Source of the DNA: an uncultured bacterium
GTDB taxonomy: Bacteria; Actinomycetota; Coriobacteriia; Coriobacteriales; Coriobacteriaceae
DNA length: 17,391 nucleotides
Reading direction: 5' to 3'
Assembly: GCA_905216175.1 (NCBI GenBank)
Contig: CAJMSV010000033.1
Coordinates: 1-17,391, forward strand
The first letter of the stretch is position 1. Each line of letters starts with the position of its first letter. Made by a program: the position numbers and the translations under genes. The notes below the pieces were generated by a model. It did no database searches. It had not been told where the DNA came from and was given only the letters and a program-made list of their open reading frames with translations. Below are positions 6,393 through 14,183 of this stretch, in pieces.

Positions 6393-7861
6393 ATGTCAGA
6401 TACGAAGGCGAAGAAGACAAACAGACGTTTTAAGTTCAAATTACCGCATGTCTATACGATCATGTTCTTGCTGATCGTTGTCTTTGCGGTCCTGACTTGG
6501 ATCGTTCCCTCGGGTCAGTATCAGCGCAAGACGATTTCGACAGCGGCGGGCGAGCGCGAAGTCGCCGTTGCTGGAACCTATGAACAGGTCGATAAGAACT
6601 ACACCGATTCCGAGACCGGCGAGACCATCAATCTGGGTCAGGATATCTTCGCGGTCCTGCAAGCGCCCACTAAGGGCATCCAGGAGGCTGCCGACGTCGT
6701 TGCGTTCGTCTTATTGATTGGCGGATCGTTCGCAATCATCACCAAGACCAACGCTTTGAATGCCGGCATGAGCCGTGTGATTAAAAAGCTCAAGAACAAG
6801 GACATCCTCATCATTCCCATTACGATGACGTTGCTGTCCATTTGCGGCACTACGTTTGGCATGTCTGAGGAAGCCCTGCCGTTCTATGCCATCTTCATTC
6901 CCTTCATGATGGGTATCGGCTATGACTCGATGACGGCATTCATCATCTGCTTCCTTGGTCCTAACCTGGGATATTGTGCTTCGACCATCGACCCGTTTAA
7001 TGTTTTGATCGCCCAGGGCATCATTGGCATCGAGGGCAATCCTCAGCTGTGGCTGCGCGCCGTTTCTTGGGTCATCTTTACTGCCGTCGGTATCGCATGG
7101 GCCATGCGCTACGCTATGCGCGTCAAGAAAAACCCCGAGTCGTCCATTACGTACGAGGACGACAAGCTCAAGCGTGTTGAGTTTTCCGTGACCGATGTCT
7201 CCATCGAGGAAGAGTTCACTACCCGTCAGAAGCTCGTACTTATCGATTTTGCCTGCGGTATGGGCATTATCGTCTGGGGTCTTGTTACCCAGGGCTGGTA
7301 CATGAATGAGATTTCCGCCGTGATCCTTGGCATGAGCTAGATTGCCACTATCCTGCGACGTCTTGGCGTGACCAGCAGACGATCGCTGAGGAGTTCGTTA
7401 AAGGTCTCGCCGAGTTTGCGTACGCGGCTATCGTTATCGGTAGCGCTCGCGGCATTCTGGTCATCGCCGAGGGCGGCATGATCATCGACACCATCCTCCA
7501 GGCGCTCGCTACTGCGCTCGCCGGTGCACCCGCTGCCGTCTACACCACGTTTATGTATATCGTCCTTGGCCTGCTCTCTTTGCTGGTTCCCTCGAGTTCT
7601 GGACTTGCGGCGCTCCCCATGCCCGTCATGGGTCCGCTGACCGAGCTTATGGGCCGCAATCCCGAAGCGGCCGTTACCGCGCGCCAGTTTGCTAATCAGA
7701 CCATCAACACCATCAGTCCCGTGGCGGGCATGACGGTCGCCGGCCTTGCCGTGGCTAAGATTTCGTTTGGCCAATGGTGGAAGACCATTTGGAAGTACTT
7801 CATTTTCATGGTCGTCTTTGGCCTGATCGTAACGGCAATCTCTGGCATGCTTCCGGAGTAG
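6393..7861 (+). pseudogene. YfcC-family membrane transporter, broken by TAG and a 1-base frameshift
   Basis: Restored, this is a roughly 489-aa polytopic membrane protein of the YfcC family (related to DcuC/ArcD-type carriers for amino acids or organic acids). The start is ATG 6393 after GGAGG. A cytoplasmic basic N-terminus precedes a first membrane segment (TIMFLLIVVFAVLTWIV), and FGMSEEALPFYAIFIPFMMG and GPNLGYCASTIDPFN are typical family regions. The first half stops at the TAG at 7338-7340 (codon 316). About 30 bases later, near 7368-7371, one base is missing: RLGV in frame 1 must continue as DQQTIAEEFVKGLAEF in the next frame, which then runs to 7861 through the conserved SLLVPSSSGLAALPMP and QTINTISPVAGM motifs. 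First gene of the operon, so the likely importer of the glycated substrate, replacing the unrelated FrlA of E. coli. Substrate is inferred from context only. Confidence 0.86.
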
Positions 7862-7870
7862 GTGGTTGTG

Positions 7871-9454
7871 ATGTCTGATCGTTTACCGGTCCTGACGTCT
7901 AAGCGCGTCTTTAGCGGTACGGGGGGCCTGCCGTTCGAAGGTTTCGTAGCGGTCCGTGGCAATCGAATTGAGGCGGTTGGCACCAAGTGTGAGGTAGCTT
8001 CGTATTTGACCCAGGCGGACGAGGTAGTTGATCTGGGCGACCGTACCGTCATGCCTGGCCTGATCGATGTGCATACCTTCTATACAGGCTGGGCGCTGCG
8101 GACGTTGGGGTCTGATCTGTCCGGCATCGCTGATGCCAAAGAGGCCGTGTCGCTCTTGCGTGCATGGAAAGAAGATCATCCGGATTGCGCGGCGGCTTTT
8201 GGCCACAGCCTACCCGAAACGTTGGCATCGGATGCCGAGAACGCAAATACGGCAGCTGTGTTTGACGATTGTTTTGGCGATATCCCTGTCGTCTGCTTTA
8301 CACCGGGTGCGGAGACCTGCGTTCTCAATGCTGCCGCCAGTGCACGATACGGCTTTACACCCCAGGCGTGCTATGCCGAGAAGATCTGGCGCATGATGAG
8401 CGATTTCCTCGCGCTGCCCGAGGTACGTGCGGGGTATTCGGACTACATGAGCATGCTTAACGAGCGCGGCGTTACCGCCATCAAGGAGTTGGCGTTTGAT
8501 GACTACTACGGTTTTGCCGACGAAATGGCTCGCCGTGAGGAATCTGGTGAGCTGACGGTTCGCGTCTCTATGATGTCGCAGCCGGTGGGTGCCGGTGCAA
8601 TTCTGGCATATGCCCGCGAGGCACGAGAGCGCTTCCGGGGACCGTTCGTTCGTTTTTCTGGCTTCAACCGTATGACCGATCGCGGCGTATGGGCGGGGCA
8701 TGCCGAGATGAATGACCCCTAAGAGGACACGGCCGATGCGGGCGCTGCCGGCAAGACGGTTGTCGAGGAGCCCGAGTGGGATCTGATTGAGAACGAGCTG
8801 CGCGCAATTGATGCTGACGGCTTCCGATATTCCTTGCATTGCCAGGGCGATGGCGCCGTTCGTCGCACCGTGGCGCTCTATGCCTCGCTGCCTCGAGACG
8901 AGCATGGACGGTTGCTTCGCCGCCATGCGATTACCGATCTCGAGAACTCTGATCCGACCGATCTTGTCAAGTTTGGCAAGTTAGGTGGAATTTGCGAGGT
9001 CTATCCGCAGATTCTGACGCTGGACCGGCGCGAGGATTGCCTGTCGATGATGCGTCGACAAATTGGCAAGACGCGACTTTTGCACAGCTGGAATCGCCGC
9101 GGCATGGAAGATTCCGGATGCACGGTGTGCTGTGGTACGGATTTGCCGCTGCTGATTCCGAGCCTGGGCGAGTCAATCTACAGTGCGTGCGGCGGATACT
9201 TCGACGATGGACTGCCCGTGAATGAGGCCAACGCGCTGACGCTTGTCGAGCTCTTGCGTGCTTGGACTGCCGGGGGCGCGTACGATCTGATGCGCGAAGA
9301 CGAGCTGGGTACGCTCGAGGTCGGCAAGCTTGCTGATATCTGCGTGCTCGATCGGGATGTGTTCGACCTCGATTATCGCGACGCACGCGATCTTTCGGTT
9401 GATATGACGATGTCGGACGGACAAATCGTGTTCGATCGAAATAAGGAGGCATAG
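7871..9454 (+). pseudogene. Amidohydrolase family 3 (YtcJ-like) protein, interrupted by TAA
   Basis: Read through the TAA at 8720-8722 (codon 284) this is a 527-codon metal-dependent amidohydrolase of the YtcJ type, of normal length. The N-terminal beta domain (VFSGTG, VVDLGDRTVMPGLIDVH) leads into the TIM barrel; after the stop come HCQGDGAVRRTV, RHAITDLENSDP, GTDLPLL and the C-terminal ELGTLEVGKLADICVLDRD. Flanking residues (EMNDP and EDTADAG) read on smoothly, so TAC or TAT to TAA is likely. One oddity is that the usual metal-binding HxH near residue 68 reads HTF, so the second histidine is absent. ATG 7871 is chosen (AGGTGG five bases upstream, ten bases after the transporter stop); GTG codons at 7862 and 7868 are alternatives. 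Its role in the operon may be to release an acyl or peptide group from the substrate; this is a guess. Confidence 0.85.
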
Positions 9455-9455
9455 G

Positions 9456-10307
9456 ATGTCTGAATCCAAGCCGACGCTGCGCCGCGAACAGATTGCGGGC
9501 ATGAATATCCACTACATCATGTGGTCGCTCGATTACTTCCTTGATGTGCAGCAGCGTTTGGGCTTTGAGTCCATTGAGCTGTGGTGTGCGGAGCCGCATG
9601 TGACACTCGACCATACGGGCTACTTTGAGGCTGAGGTCCTGGCGAAAAAAGCTGCAGACCGTGGGCTTAGGTATCGTACTCTGTGCCCCGAGAATGTTGT
9701 CTATCCTTGGCAATACTGCGCACGCAAACCGCTGCATGAACAGCGCAGCCTGGCGTACTTTAAGCACGGCATTGAGCTTGCCGAGGTACTTGGGTGCGAC
9801 CGTATGTCCGTCAACTCGGGCTGGGGCGACTGGGACGAGGACCGCGAGGAAGCCTGGAAGCGCAGCCGCGAGCACATGTCCATTCAGGCGGAGTATGCCG
9901 GCGAGCACGGTCTGGTGCTTACGATGGAAAGCCTGCGTCCCGAGGAGAGCAACCTTGTGACGACGGTTTCCGATGCGAAGCGCATGATTGACGAGGTCGC
10001 GAGCCCGTACTTACAGCCCATGGTTGATACAACCGCGATGGGCGTTGCAGGCGAGACGCTCGAGGACTGGTTTGCCGCCTTTGGTGATGGGGCAATTCAC
10101 GAGATGCACTTTATCGACGGTGATCCGTATGGCCATCTGGTGTGGGGCGATGGCAAGCACGCTATGGACGCCTTCGTTGCCACGCTCAACGCCCATGGTT
10201 TCGACGGCATGCTGGGCCAGGAAATCACGGACGGTCGTTACTATGATGACCCGGCGGCGGCAGATGCCAAGAACATGGCCGCATTCGAGAAATATCTGAT
10301 TGACTAA
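9456..10307 (+). CDS. frlC: FrlC-like sugar-amine epimerase (TIM-barrel)
   Basis: The 283-aa product is a xylose-isomerase-like TIM-barrel protein. It resembles E. coli FrlC, which interconverts fructoselysine and psicoselysine at C3 using a divalent metal. Shared features are the opening MWSLDYFLDVQQRLGFESIELW (compare ELGYDGIEIWGG), LTMESLRPEESNLVTTVSDA (compare LILEPLTPYESNVV), and barrel-end acidic/histidine residues that fit the metal ligands: Glu158, Asp191, His218 and Glu256. Length is close to FrlC (276). The ATG follows GGAGG by seven bases and lies one base after the amidohydrolase stop, so translation is probably coupled. It is intact although both genes upstream are broken. A related ketose-3-epimerase on another sugar amine is possible, but the adjacent FrlB and FrlD homologues favour this role. 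Confidence 0.8.
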   Translation: MSESKPTLRREQIAGMNIHYIMWSLDYFLDVQQRLGFESIELWCAEPHVTLDHTGYFEAEVLAKKAADRGLRYRTLCPENVVYPWQYCARKPLHEQRSLAYFKHGIELAEVLGCDRMSVNSGWGDWDEDREEAWKRSREHMSIQAEYAGEHGLVLTMESLRPEESNLVTTVSDAKRMIDEVASPYLQPMVDTTAMGVAGETLEDWFAAFGDGAIHEMHFIDGDPYGHLVWGDGKHAMDAFVATLNAHGFDGMLGQEITDGRYYDDPAAADAKNMAAFEKYLID

Positions 10308-10369
10308 AACAACTATCGGCCACGCAACCAACGTCATTGATTGTGGACCAAACAAGAAAGGAACTGGAT

Positions 10370-11338
10370 ATGAACGCACACGACCTGATCAAAGAGGCAA
10401 TTGCCGAGAAGGGCAAGTTCGACAGCGTCTACTGGATTGCTTGCGGTGGCTCCATGATCGATTTGATCCCGGCTCATGAGCTTCTGCAGCGCGAGGCAAC
10501 CACCTTCACTTCGTATATCTATACGGCTCGCGAGTTTGATATCATGCGCCCGCGCCGCTTGGGTGAGAAATCCCTGGTCATTGCTTGCAGCCACAGTGGC
10601 AACACCCCCGAGGTCGTCGAGGGCTGTGAGATTGCCCTTGCTGCCGGCGCTACGGTGATCGCCCAGACCGACAACGCTGGATCCAAGATTGACTCCGGCA
10701 AGTGGACCACGTGGGTCTACCCGTGGGGCGAGGGCGTGCCGCAGGCCGAGGTCCCCGCTGGCATTTCGCTGTCGCTTGCGGCCGAGCTGCTCGATCAGCA
10801 GGAGGGCTACGCCGATCTTGCCGATATGTATGCCGGTATTGCTGAGATGGATAAGATTCTTCCTCCGGCACGCGAGAAGGTAAATGCCGAGCTGGGCGAT
10901 AGTTTTGCAAAGCTTTGCAAGGAGCACGAGTTCTTCTACATTCTGGGCAGCGGTCCCAACTTTAGCCAGACCTACGGTTTCGCTATCTGCTCTCTTATGG
11001 AGATGCAGTGGCAGCACTGCAGCTACATCCACTCTGCCGAGTACTTCCACGGCCCCTTCGAGGCTACTCAGGATGGCGTTTTTTACTTCCTGCAGATGGG
11101 CTCCAGCGAGTGCCGTGCTATGGACGAGCGCGCCCTGGCGTTCCTTAAGACGCATACCGATACGCTGATGGTGCTTGATGCCAAGGAGTACGGTATGGAA
11201 GCCGTGCCGGCGAGCGTCCGTGCCTATCTGGACCCGGTGCTGTTCTACGCCATGAACTGCGAGCTGCGCGCCGCACGCGGCAAGGTGTTTGATCACGATC
11301 CCGATTTCCGCCGCTATATGGGTGTTGTCGAGTACTAG
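10370..11338 (+). CDS. frlB: FrlB-like fructosamine-6-phosphate deglycase (SIS domain)
   Basis: The 322-aa product carries two SIS (sugar isomerase) domains and resembles FrlB/FraB. These enzymes cleave a 6-phosphofructosamine into glucose 6-phosphate and the free amine (lysine for fructoselysine). SIS1 contains WIACGGSM and IACSHSGNTPEVVEG (phosphosugar-binding serines); SIS2 contains YILGSGPN. Glu211 in SLMEMQW and His227 in YFHGPFE are 16 residues apart, matching the catalytic glutamate and histidine spacing I recall for FraB and FrlB. The C-terminus FDHDPDFRRYMGVVEY closely matches the FrlB ending (DHNPDERRYYGGLVEY). The ATG at 10370 is chosen for its AAAGGAA site; an upstream GTG-type extension has none. 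There is a 62-base gap after frlC and a 14-base gap before frlD. Whether the true substrate is fructoselysine or another fructose-amino acid is open. Confidence 0.87.
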   Translation: MNAHDLIKEAIAEKGKFDSVYWIACGGSMIDLIPAHELLQREATTFTSYIYTAREFDIMRPRRLGEKSLVIACSHSGNTPEVVEGCEIALAAGATVIAQTDNAGSKIDSGKWTTWVYPWGEGVPQAEVPAGISLSLAAELLDQQEGYADLADMYAGIAEMDKILPPAREKVNAELGDSFAKLCKEHEFFYILGSGPNFSQTYGFAICSLMEMQWQHCSYIHSAEYFHGPFEATQDGVFYFLQMGSSECRAMDERALAFLKTHTDTLMVLDAKEYGMEAVPASVRAYLDPVLFYAMNCELRAARGKVFDHDPDFRRYMGVVEY

Positions 11339-11352
11339 AAGGGGCAAAGGCC

Positions 11353-12216
11353 ATGGCATTTAACGTTAACGCGCTCGGATTTGGCGACAACGTCGTCGAT
11401 CGCTACGAGCATATCCACACCATGTATCCCGGCGGCAATGCGGTGAACTTCGCCGTTTATGCCAAGAAATGCGGTGCCGCACGCTCTGCATACATGGGCA
11501 TTTTTGGCAATGACGCCGCTGCCGAGCATGTCATTGCAAGCCTCGAGGATGAGGGTATCGAGCTTGACAAGTGCGAGCAGATGATTGGCGAGAACGGGGC
11601 GGCTCGCGTGACCGTCGTTGACGGTGACCGTGTCTTCCTTGGCTCCAACGAGGGCGGTATCCGTGGCGATGCGCGCTATGTCCTTGATCGCTTTGACCTT
11701 GCGTACATGAAGCAGTTCGATGTGGTTCATTCGGGCAACTACTGCTTTACCGAGCGCGAGCTGCCCAAGTTGAAGGCTGCGGGCGTCACGGTCTCTTTTG
11801 ACTTTTCGGACGACTCCACCGACGAGTACTACGAGCAGATTGCGCCCTACGTCGATTTCGCTTTCTTTAGTGCGGCGGATGCCGCGAGCGAGGACGAGAT
11901 TCGCGAGCGGCTGGCATGGGTGAAGGGTCTGGGTCCGCGTTTTGTGTCGGCTACGGCGGGCGCCGAGGGCTGCATTGCTTACGACGGCGAGCGTTATTAC
12001 CGCCAGCTGGCTAAACCGGTAACGGACATGAAGGACACCATGGGGGCGGGCGACTCGTTCCTCACCTCGTTTTTGATGTGCTATCTCGATTCCGTCAAGC
12101 GTGGTGAGGATGGCGCCGAGGCCATCGAGCGCGCGCTCGACTTTGCTGCTGGGTTTGCTTCGACCGTGTGCGGCATGGAAGGTTCTTGGGGCCACGGAGC
12201 ACCAATCGTCGAATAG
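11353..12216 (+). CDS. frlD: FrlD-like fructosamine 6-kinase (PfkB family)
   Basis: The 287-aa product is a PfkB/ribokinase-family sugar kinase most similar in motifs to FrlD, which phosphorylates fructoselysine at C6 with ATP. Visible features are GFGDNVVDRY at 9-18, the substrate loop PGGNAVNFAVYAKKCG at 26-41, VSFDFSDD, YVDFAFFSA, and the C-terminal signature DTMGAGDSF (228-236) with catalytic base Asp234. E. coli FrlD shares GGNAVNVAVY, AFDFSD, LDFAFASA and DTMGAGDSF and is 261 residues; this protein is slightly longer at the C-terminus. ATG 11353 follows AAAGG. It is the last gene of the operon and ends 13 bases before a run of 16 G. Kinase and deglycase together form the minimal route from fructosamine to glucose 6-phosphate. 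Confidence 0.9.
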   Translation: MAFNVNALGFGDNVVDRYEHIHTMYPGGNAVNFAVYAKKCGAARSAYMGIFGNDAAAEHVIASLEDEGIELDKCEQMIGENGAARVTVVDGDRVFLGSNEGGIRGDARYVLDRFDLAYMKQFDVVHSGNYCFTERELPKLKAAGVTVSFDFSDDSTDEYYEQIAPYVDFAFFSAADAASEDEIRERLAWVKGLGPRFVSATAGAEGCIAYDGERYYRQLAKPVTDMKDTMGAGDSFLTSFLMCYLDSVKRGEDGAEAIERALDFAAGFASTVCGMEGSWGHGAPIVE

Positions 12217-12228
12217 CCGAGCGGTCCC

Positions 12229-12244
12229 GGGGGGGGGGGGGGGG
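12229..12244. repeat. Homopolymer of 16 G
   Basis: Sixteen consecutive G follow CCC, starting 13 bases after the frlD stop. Such tracts are prone to slippage in replication and to sequencing error; here it is outside any recognised gene and two bases before the inverted-repeat element. Confidence 0.95.
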
Positions 12245-12246
12245 CA

Positions 12247-12451
12247 GCCTAATATGAGTACTGTGACTAATTTATGCGCAGCATAATCAACCCCTTCAGA
12301 TGTGATTTGAGCTTCTGGAGGGGTTTAAGATTTGCGAAAACGCAGGATGAATGACTGTAAAAGCTTTAATTAGCGGACAATCGAGGATTATTCTGGCGGT
12401 TGGGAAGTTAAAAGTAATGTATCCATTCCGGTAGCAGTACTCATATTTGGC
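12247..12451. mobile_element. 205-bp segment with 17-bp terminal inverted repeats, MITE-like candidate
   Basis: The ends, GCCTAATATGAGTACTG (12247-12263) and CAGTACTCATATTTGGC (12435-12451), are inverted copies with one mismatch. The interior is visibly AT-richer than neighbouring genes and codes for nothing recognisable. It fills almost the whole gap between the convergent frlD and tatD genes. No clear target-site duplication is seen, so it may instead be a long-range stem; the right arm is followed by ATTTTTT, which would suit a terminator on the plus strand. Confidence 0.45.
12289..12326 (+). terminator. Hairpin downstream of frlD, possible operon terminator
   Basis: A 12-bp stem (12289-12300 with 12314-12325, one G-T pair) closes a 13-base loop, followed by TTTAAGATTT rather than a clean T-run. 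It lies inside the 205-bp inverted-repeat segment and may have become, or always been, the end of the frl transcript. Confidence 0.42.
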
Positions 12452-12469
12452 ATTTTTTGCACACAGGGG

Positions 12470-13252
12470 TTAGCGAAGGTCAAATACAGAGCGCGCATTT
12501 GCTAAAACTGCCGACTCAATGTGCTTAGCGTCACAGTTTTTGAGTGAGGCAATGCGCATCGAGGTCCTTGTGAGCGATCTGATGAGCGACTGTGCGCTTG
12601 TTTCTGTGTTTCGCTCGGCTGGCGCATCGGTCTCGAGCAGTAGACGGTCGAGTGGAATCTGTCGGGCATATTCGCGTCCACGTTTAGACGCAAGCATGCG
12701 TTCGTTGACGGAAAAACTACAGCCCGCATTACGCGCGCGGGCGAGTTCGTCCGAAGTGCCGCTAAACCAGTGGAAGATGATAGCGGGGGAGTCGGAGTTT
12801 GGGATGAGTAGTCCATGCGATTCGAGGACGTCCAGTACGGCTCCTGCCGAACGAACGGCGTGAATTGATATCACACGCCCGACAAGAGGATGCTGCACGA
12901 GCGCATCGCAGAGCCGGTCAAGCGCCTGTATTTGTAGCGGCTCGCTTCCTGCAAAGCGTGCGGAAAAGTCGAGTCCCACCTCGCCGATGTAGCGCTCTTG
13001 GGCAGCAACTTCGCAAAGCAGATCGACTTCGGCAGGACCGCAGCGGCCGTCGGCGAGCCACCAGGGGTGGAGCCCAACGCCAGCGATGATGCCTGGTAGG
13101 CGACGGGCGCGCTCGTTTGCGGCCGAAAAGTCGCGTGGGTCGACCCCGCAGTCAAAGAGCCCCAGACCCAACGCCGCCGACTCACTGGCTGCAGCATCGG
13201 GGCCGAGCATCAAATCAAGATGACAATGCGTGTCAAAGAATTGCGGTTCCAT
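12470..13252 (-). CDS. TatD-family metal-dependent hydrolase
   Basis: The 260-aa product is a TatD-family hydrolase, a TIM-barrel metalloenzyme with reported DNase/exonuclease or D-aminoacyl-tRNA deacylase activity in relatives. Expected metal ligands are present: His9 and His11 in DTHCHLD, Glu91 in IGEVGLDF, His131 in SIHAVRSA, His161 in FHWFSGT, and Asp209 in LETDAP. GVGLHPWW at 58-65 is also a family hallmark. Length is normal (about 260). The ATG at 13252 lacks a strong ribosome binding site and lies 14 bases after the tcdA stop, so it probably depends on translation from tcdA. The 3' end is 18 bases from the inverted-repeat segment. The precise substrate in this organism is unknown. Confidence 0.9.
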   Translation of the reverse strand: MEPQFFDTHCHLDLMLGPDAAASESAALGLGLFDCGVDPRDFSAANERARRLPGIIAGVGLHPWWLADGRCGPAEVDLLCEVAAQERYIGEVGLDFSARFAGSEPLQIQALDRLCDALVQHPLVGRVISIHAVRSAGAVLDVLESHGLLIPNSDSPAIIFHWFSGTSDELARARNAGCSFSVNERMLASKRGREYARQIPLDRLLLETDAPAERNTETSAQSLIRSLTRTSMRIASLKNCDAKHIESAVLANARSVFDLR

Positions 13253-13266
13253 CGCAGGACATTCTG

Positions 13267-14061
13267 CTAGTCCAGGCGCTGGCCATCGGCGCGTACGCGC
13301 TCGGTGCCGCGCCCACTGATCTGGCGGATAACCTCGCCGGCAATCATCTGGCCCATGATGGGCGGCATATAGCTGGCAGTGCCCAACTCGGTACGCTCGT
13401 GGATGTTGGAAGGGTCGCGGGGCTGGGTCTTAACCGATTCCTCGCAGCTAAATAGAACACGCAGGCTCTTGATTCCGCGCTTCTTACATTCTTTGCGCAT
13501 GATGCGACTCATGGGGTCACGTACCGTATCGAAAATGTCAGCAAAGCGGAGGCACTCGGGATGGAGTTTGTTGGCCCCGCCCATGGAGCTAACCAAACGA
13601 ATGTCGCGGTCCTGAGCATATTTGGCAATGGTGAGCTTGGCCGAGATGGTGTCGATGGCGTCGACGACGTAGTCGAGCTTGCCGTCCGTCTGCTCCAATA
13701 CGCTTGCGAAGAAATCATCGATGTTGTCGCTCAGCAAGTATTCAGTTCGCTTGATGACGGTGGCGGCGGGATTGATGTCGTGGATCATGGCTTCCATAAC
13801 ATCGACCTTGCGCTTGCCGATGGTGCTGTGAAAGGCGATGGCCTGGCGATTGATATTGCTGGGCGCGATGATGTCCTTGTCCAGAATGACGAAATGACCG
13901 ATGCCGCCGCGGGCGAGTGCCTCGCAGCAGTTGGAGCCCACGCCTCCGCAGCCGAGCACCAGCACCGTAGCATCGGCGAGCTTATCGAGTGCCTCGCGGC
14001 CCATGATGATCTCGAGCTTGGTGTCGCGTGTCTCGACGAGGGCGGCAGCGGTTTCGGTCAT
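13267..14061 (-). CDS. tcdA: tRNA threonylcarbamoyladenosine dehydratase (TcdA/CsdL, E1-like)
   Basis: The 264-aa product belongs to the ThiF/E1-like superfamily and matches TcdA (YgdL/CsdL), which uses ATP to cyclise the t6A modification at position 37 of ANN-decoding tRNAs into ct6A. The Rossmann nucleotide loop is LGCGGVGS (36-43), followed by ILDKDIIAPSNINRQ, the characteristic acidic-SNINRQ segment, GKRKVDVM, and DAIDTISAKLTI. The C-terminal GTASYMPPIMGQMIAGEVIRQI also fits the family. The second ATG (14061) is preferred, being six bases after GGAGG; the first ATG (14067) abuts that site. It leads a two-gene unit with tatD and has a TATAAT box 45 bases upstream of the start. Length is normal (about 250-270). 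Confidence 0.9.
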   Translation of the reverse strand: MTETAAALVETRDTKLEIIMGREALDKLADATVLVLGCGGVGSNCCEALARGGIGHFVILDKDIIAPSNINRQAIAFHSTIGKRKVDVMEAMIHDINPAATVIKRTEYLLSDNIDDFFASVLEQTDGKLDYVVDAIDTISAKLTIAKYAQDRDIRLVSSMGGANKLHPECLRFADIFDTVRDPMSRIMRKECKKRGIKSLRVLFSCEESVKTQPRDPSNIHERTELGTASYMPPIMGQMIAGEVIRQISGRGTERVRADGQRLD

Positions 14062-14105
14062 AGACATCCTCCGATGGGGAAGCGAATCGTGTTTTAGCTA
14101 TTGCC

Positions 14106-14134
14106 ATTATAGGTGTTATCGCGATTCCATTTGA
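14106..14134 (-). promoter_or_regulatory. Candidate promoter of tcdA-tatD
   Basis: On the minus strand a perfect TATAAT (14111-14106) is preceded at 17 bases by TCAAAT (14134-14129), a poor -35. Transcription would start near 14099, giving a leader of about 38 bases. The -35 overlaps one arm of the hairpin at 14123-14160. Confidence 0.48.
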
Positions 14135-14160
14135 GCCCTTGGGCTTGTTGAAATGGGATC
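14123..14160. other. Inverted repeat beside the tcdA promoter
   Basis: GATTCCATTT (14123-14132) pairs with AAATGGGATC (14151-14160) over 10 bp with one G-T pair. Inside, AGCC pairs with GGCT around CTTG. It could be an operator over the tcdA -35 region or the 5' part of a structured plus-strand RNA. Confidence 0.4.
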
Positions 14161-14183
14161 GGGGTTCGCATTAGATGAAGCAG

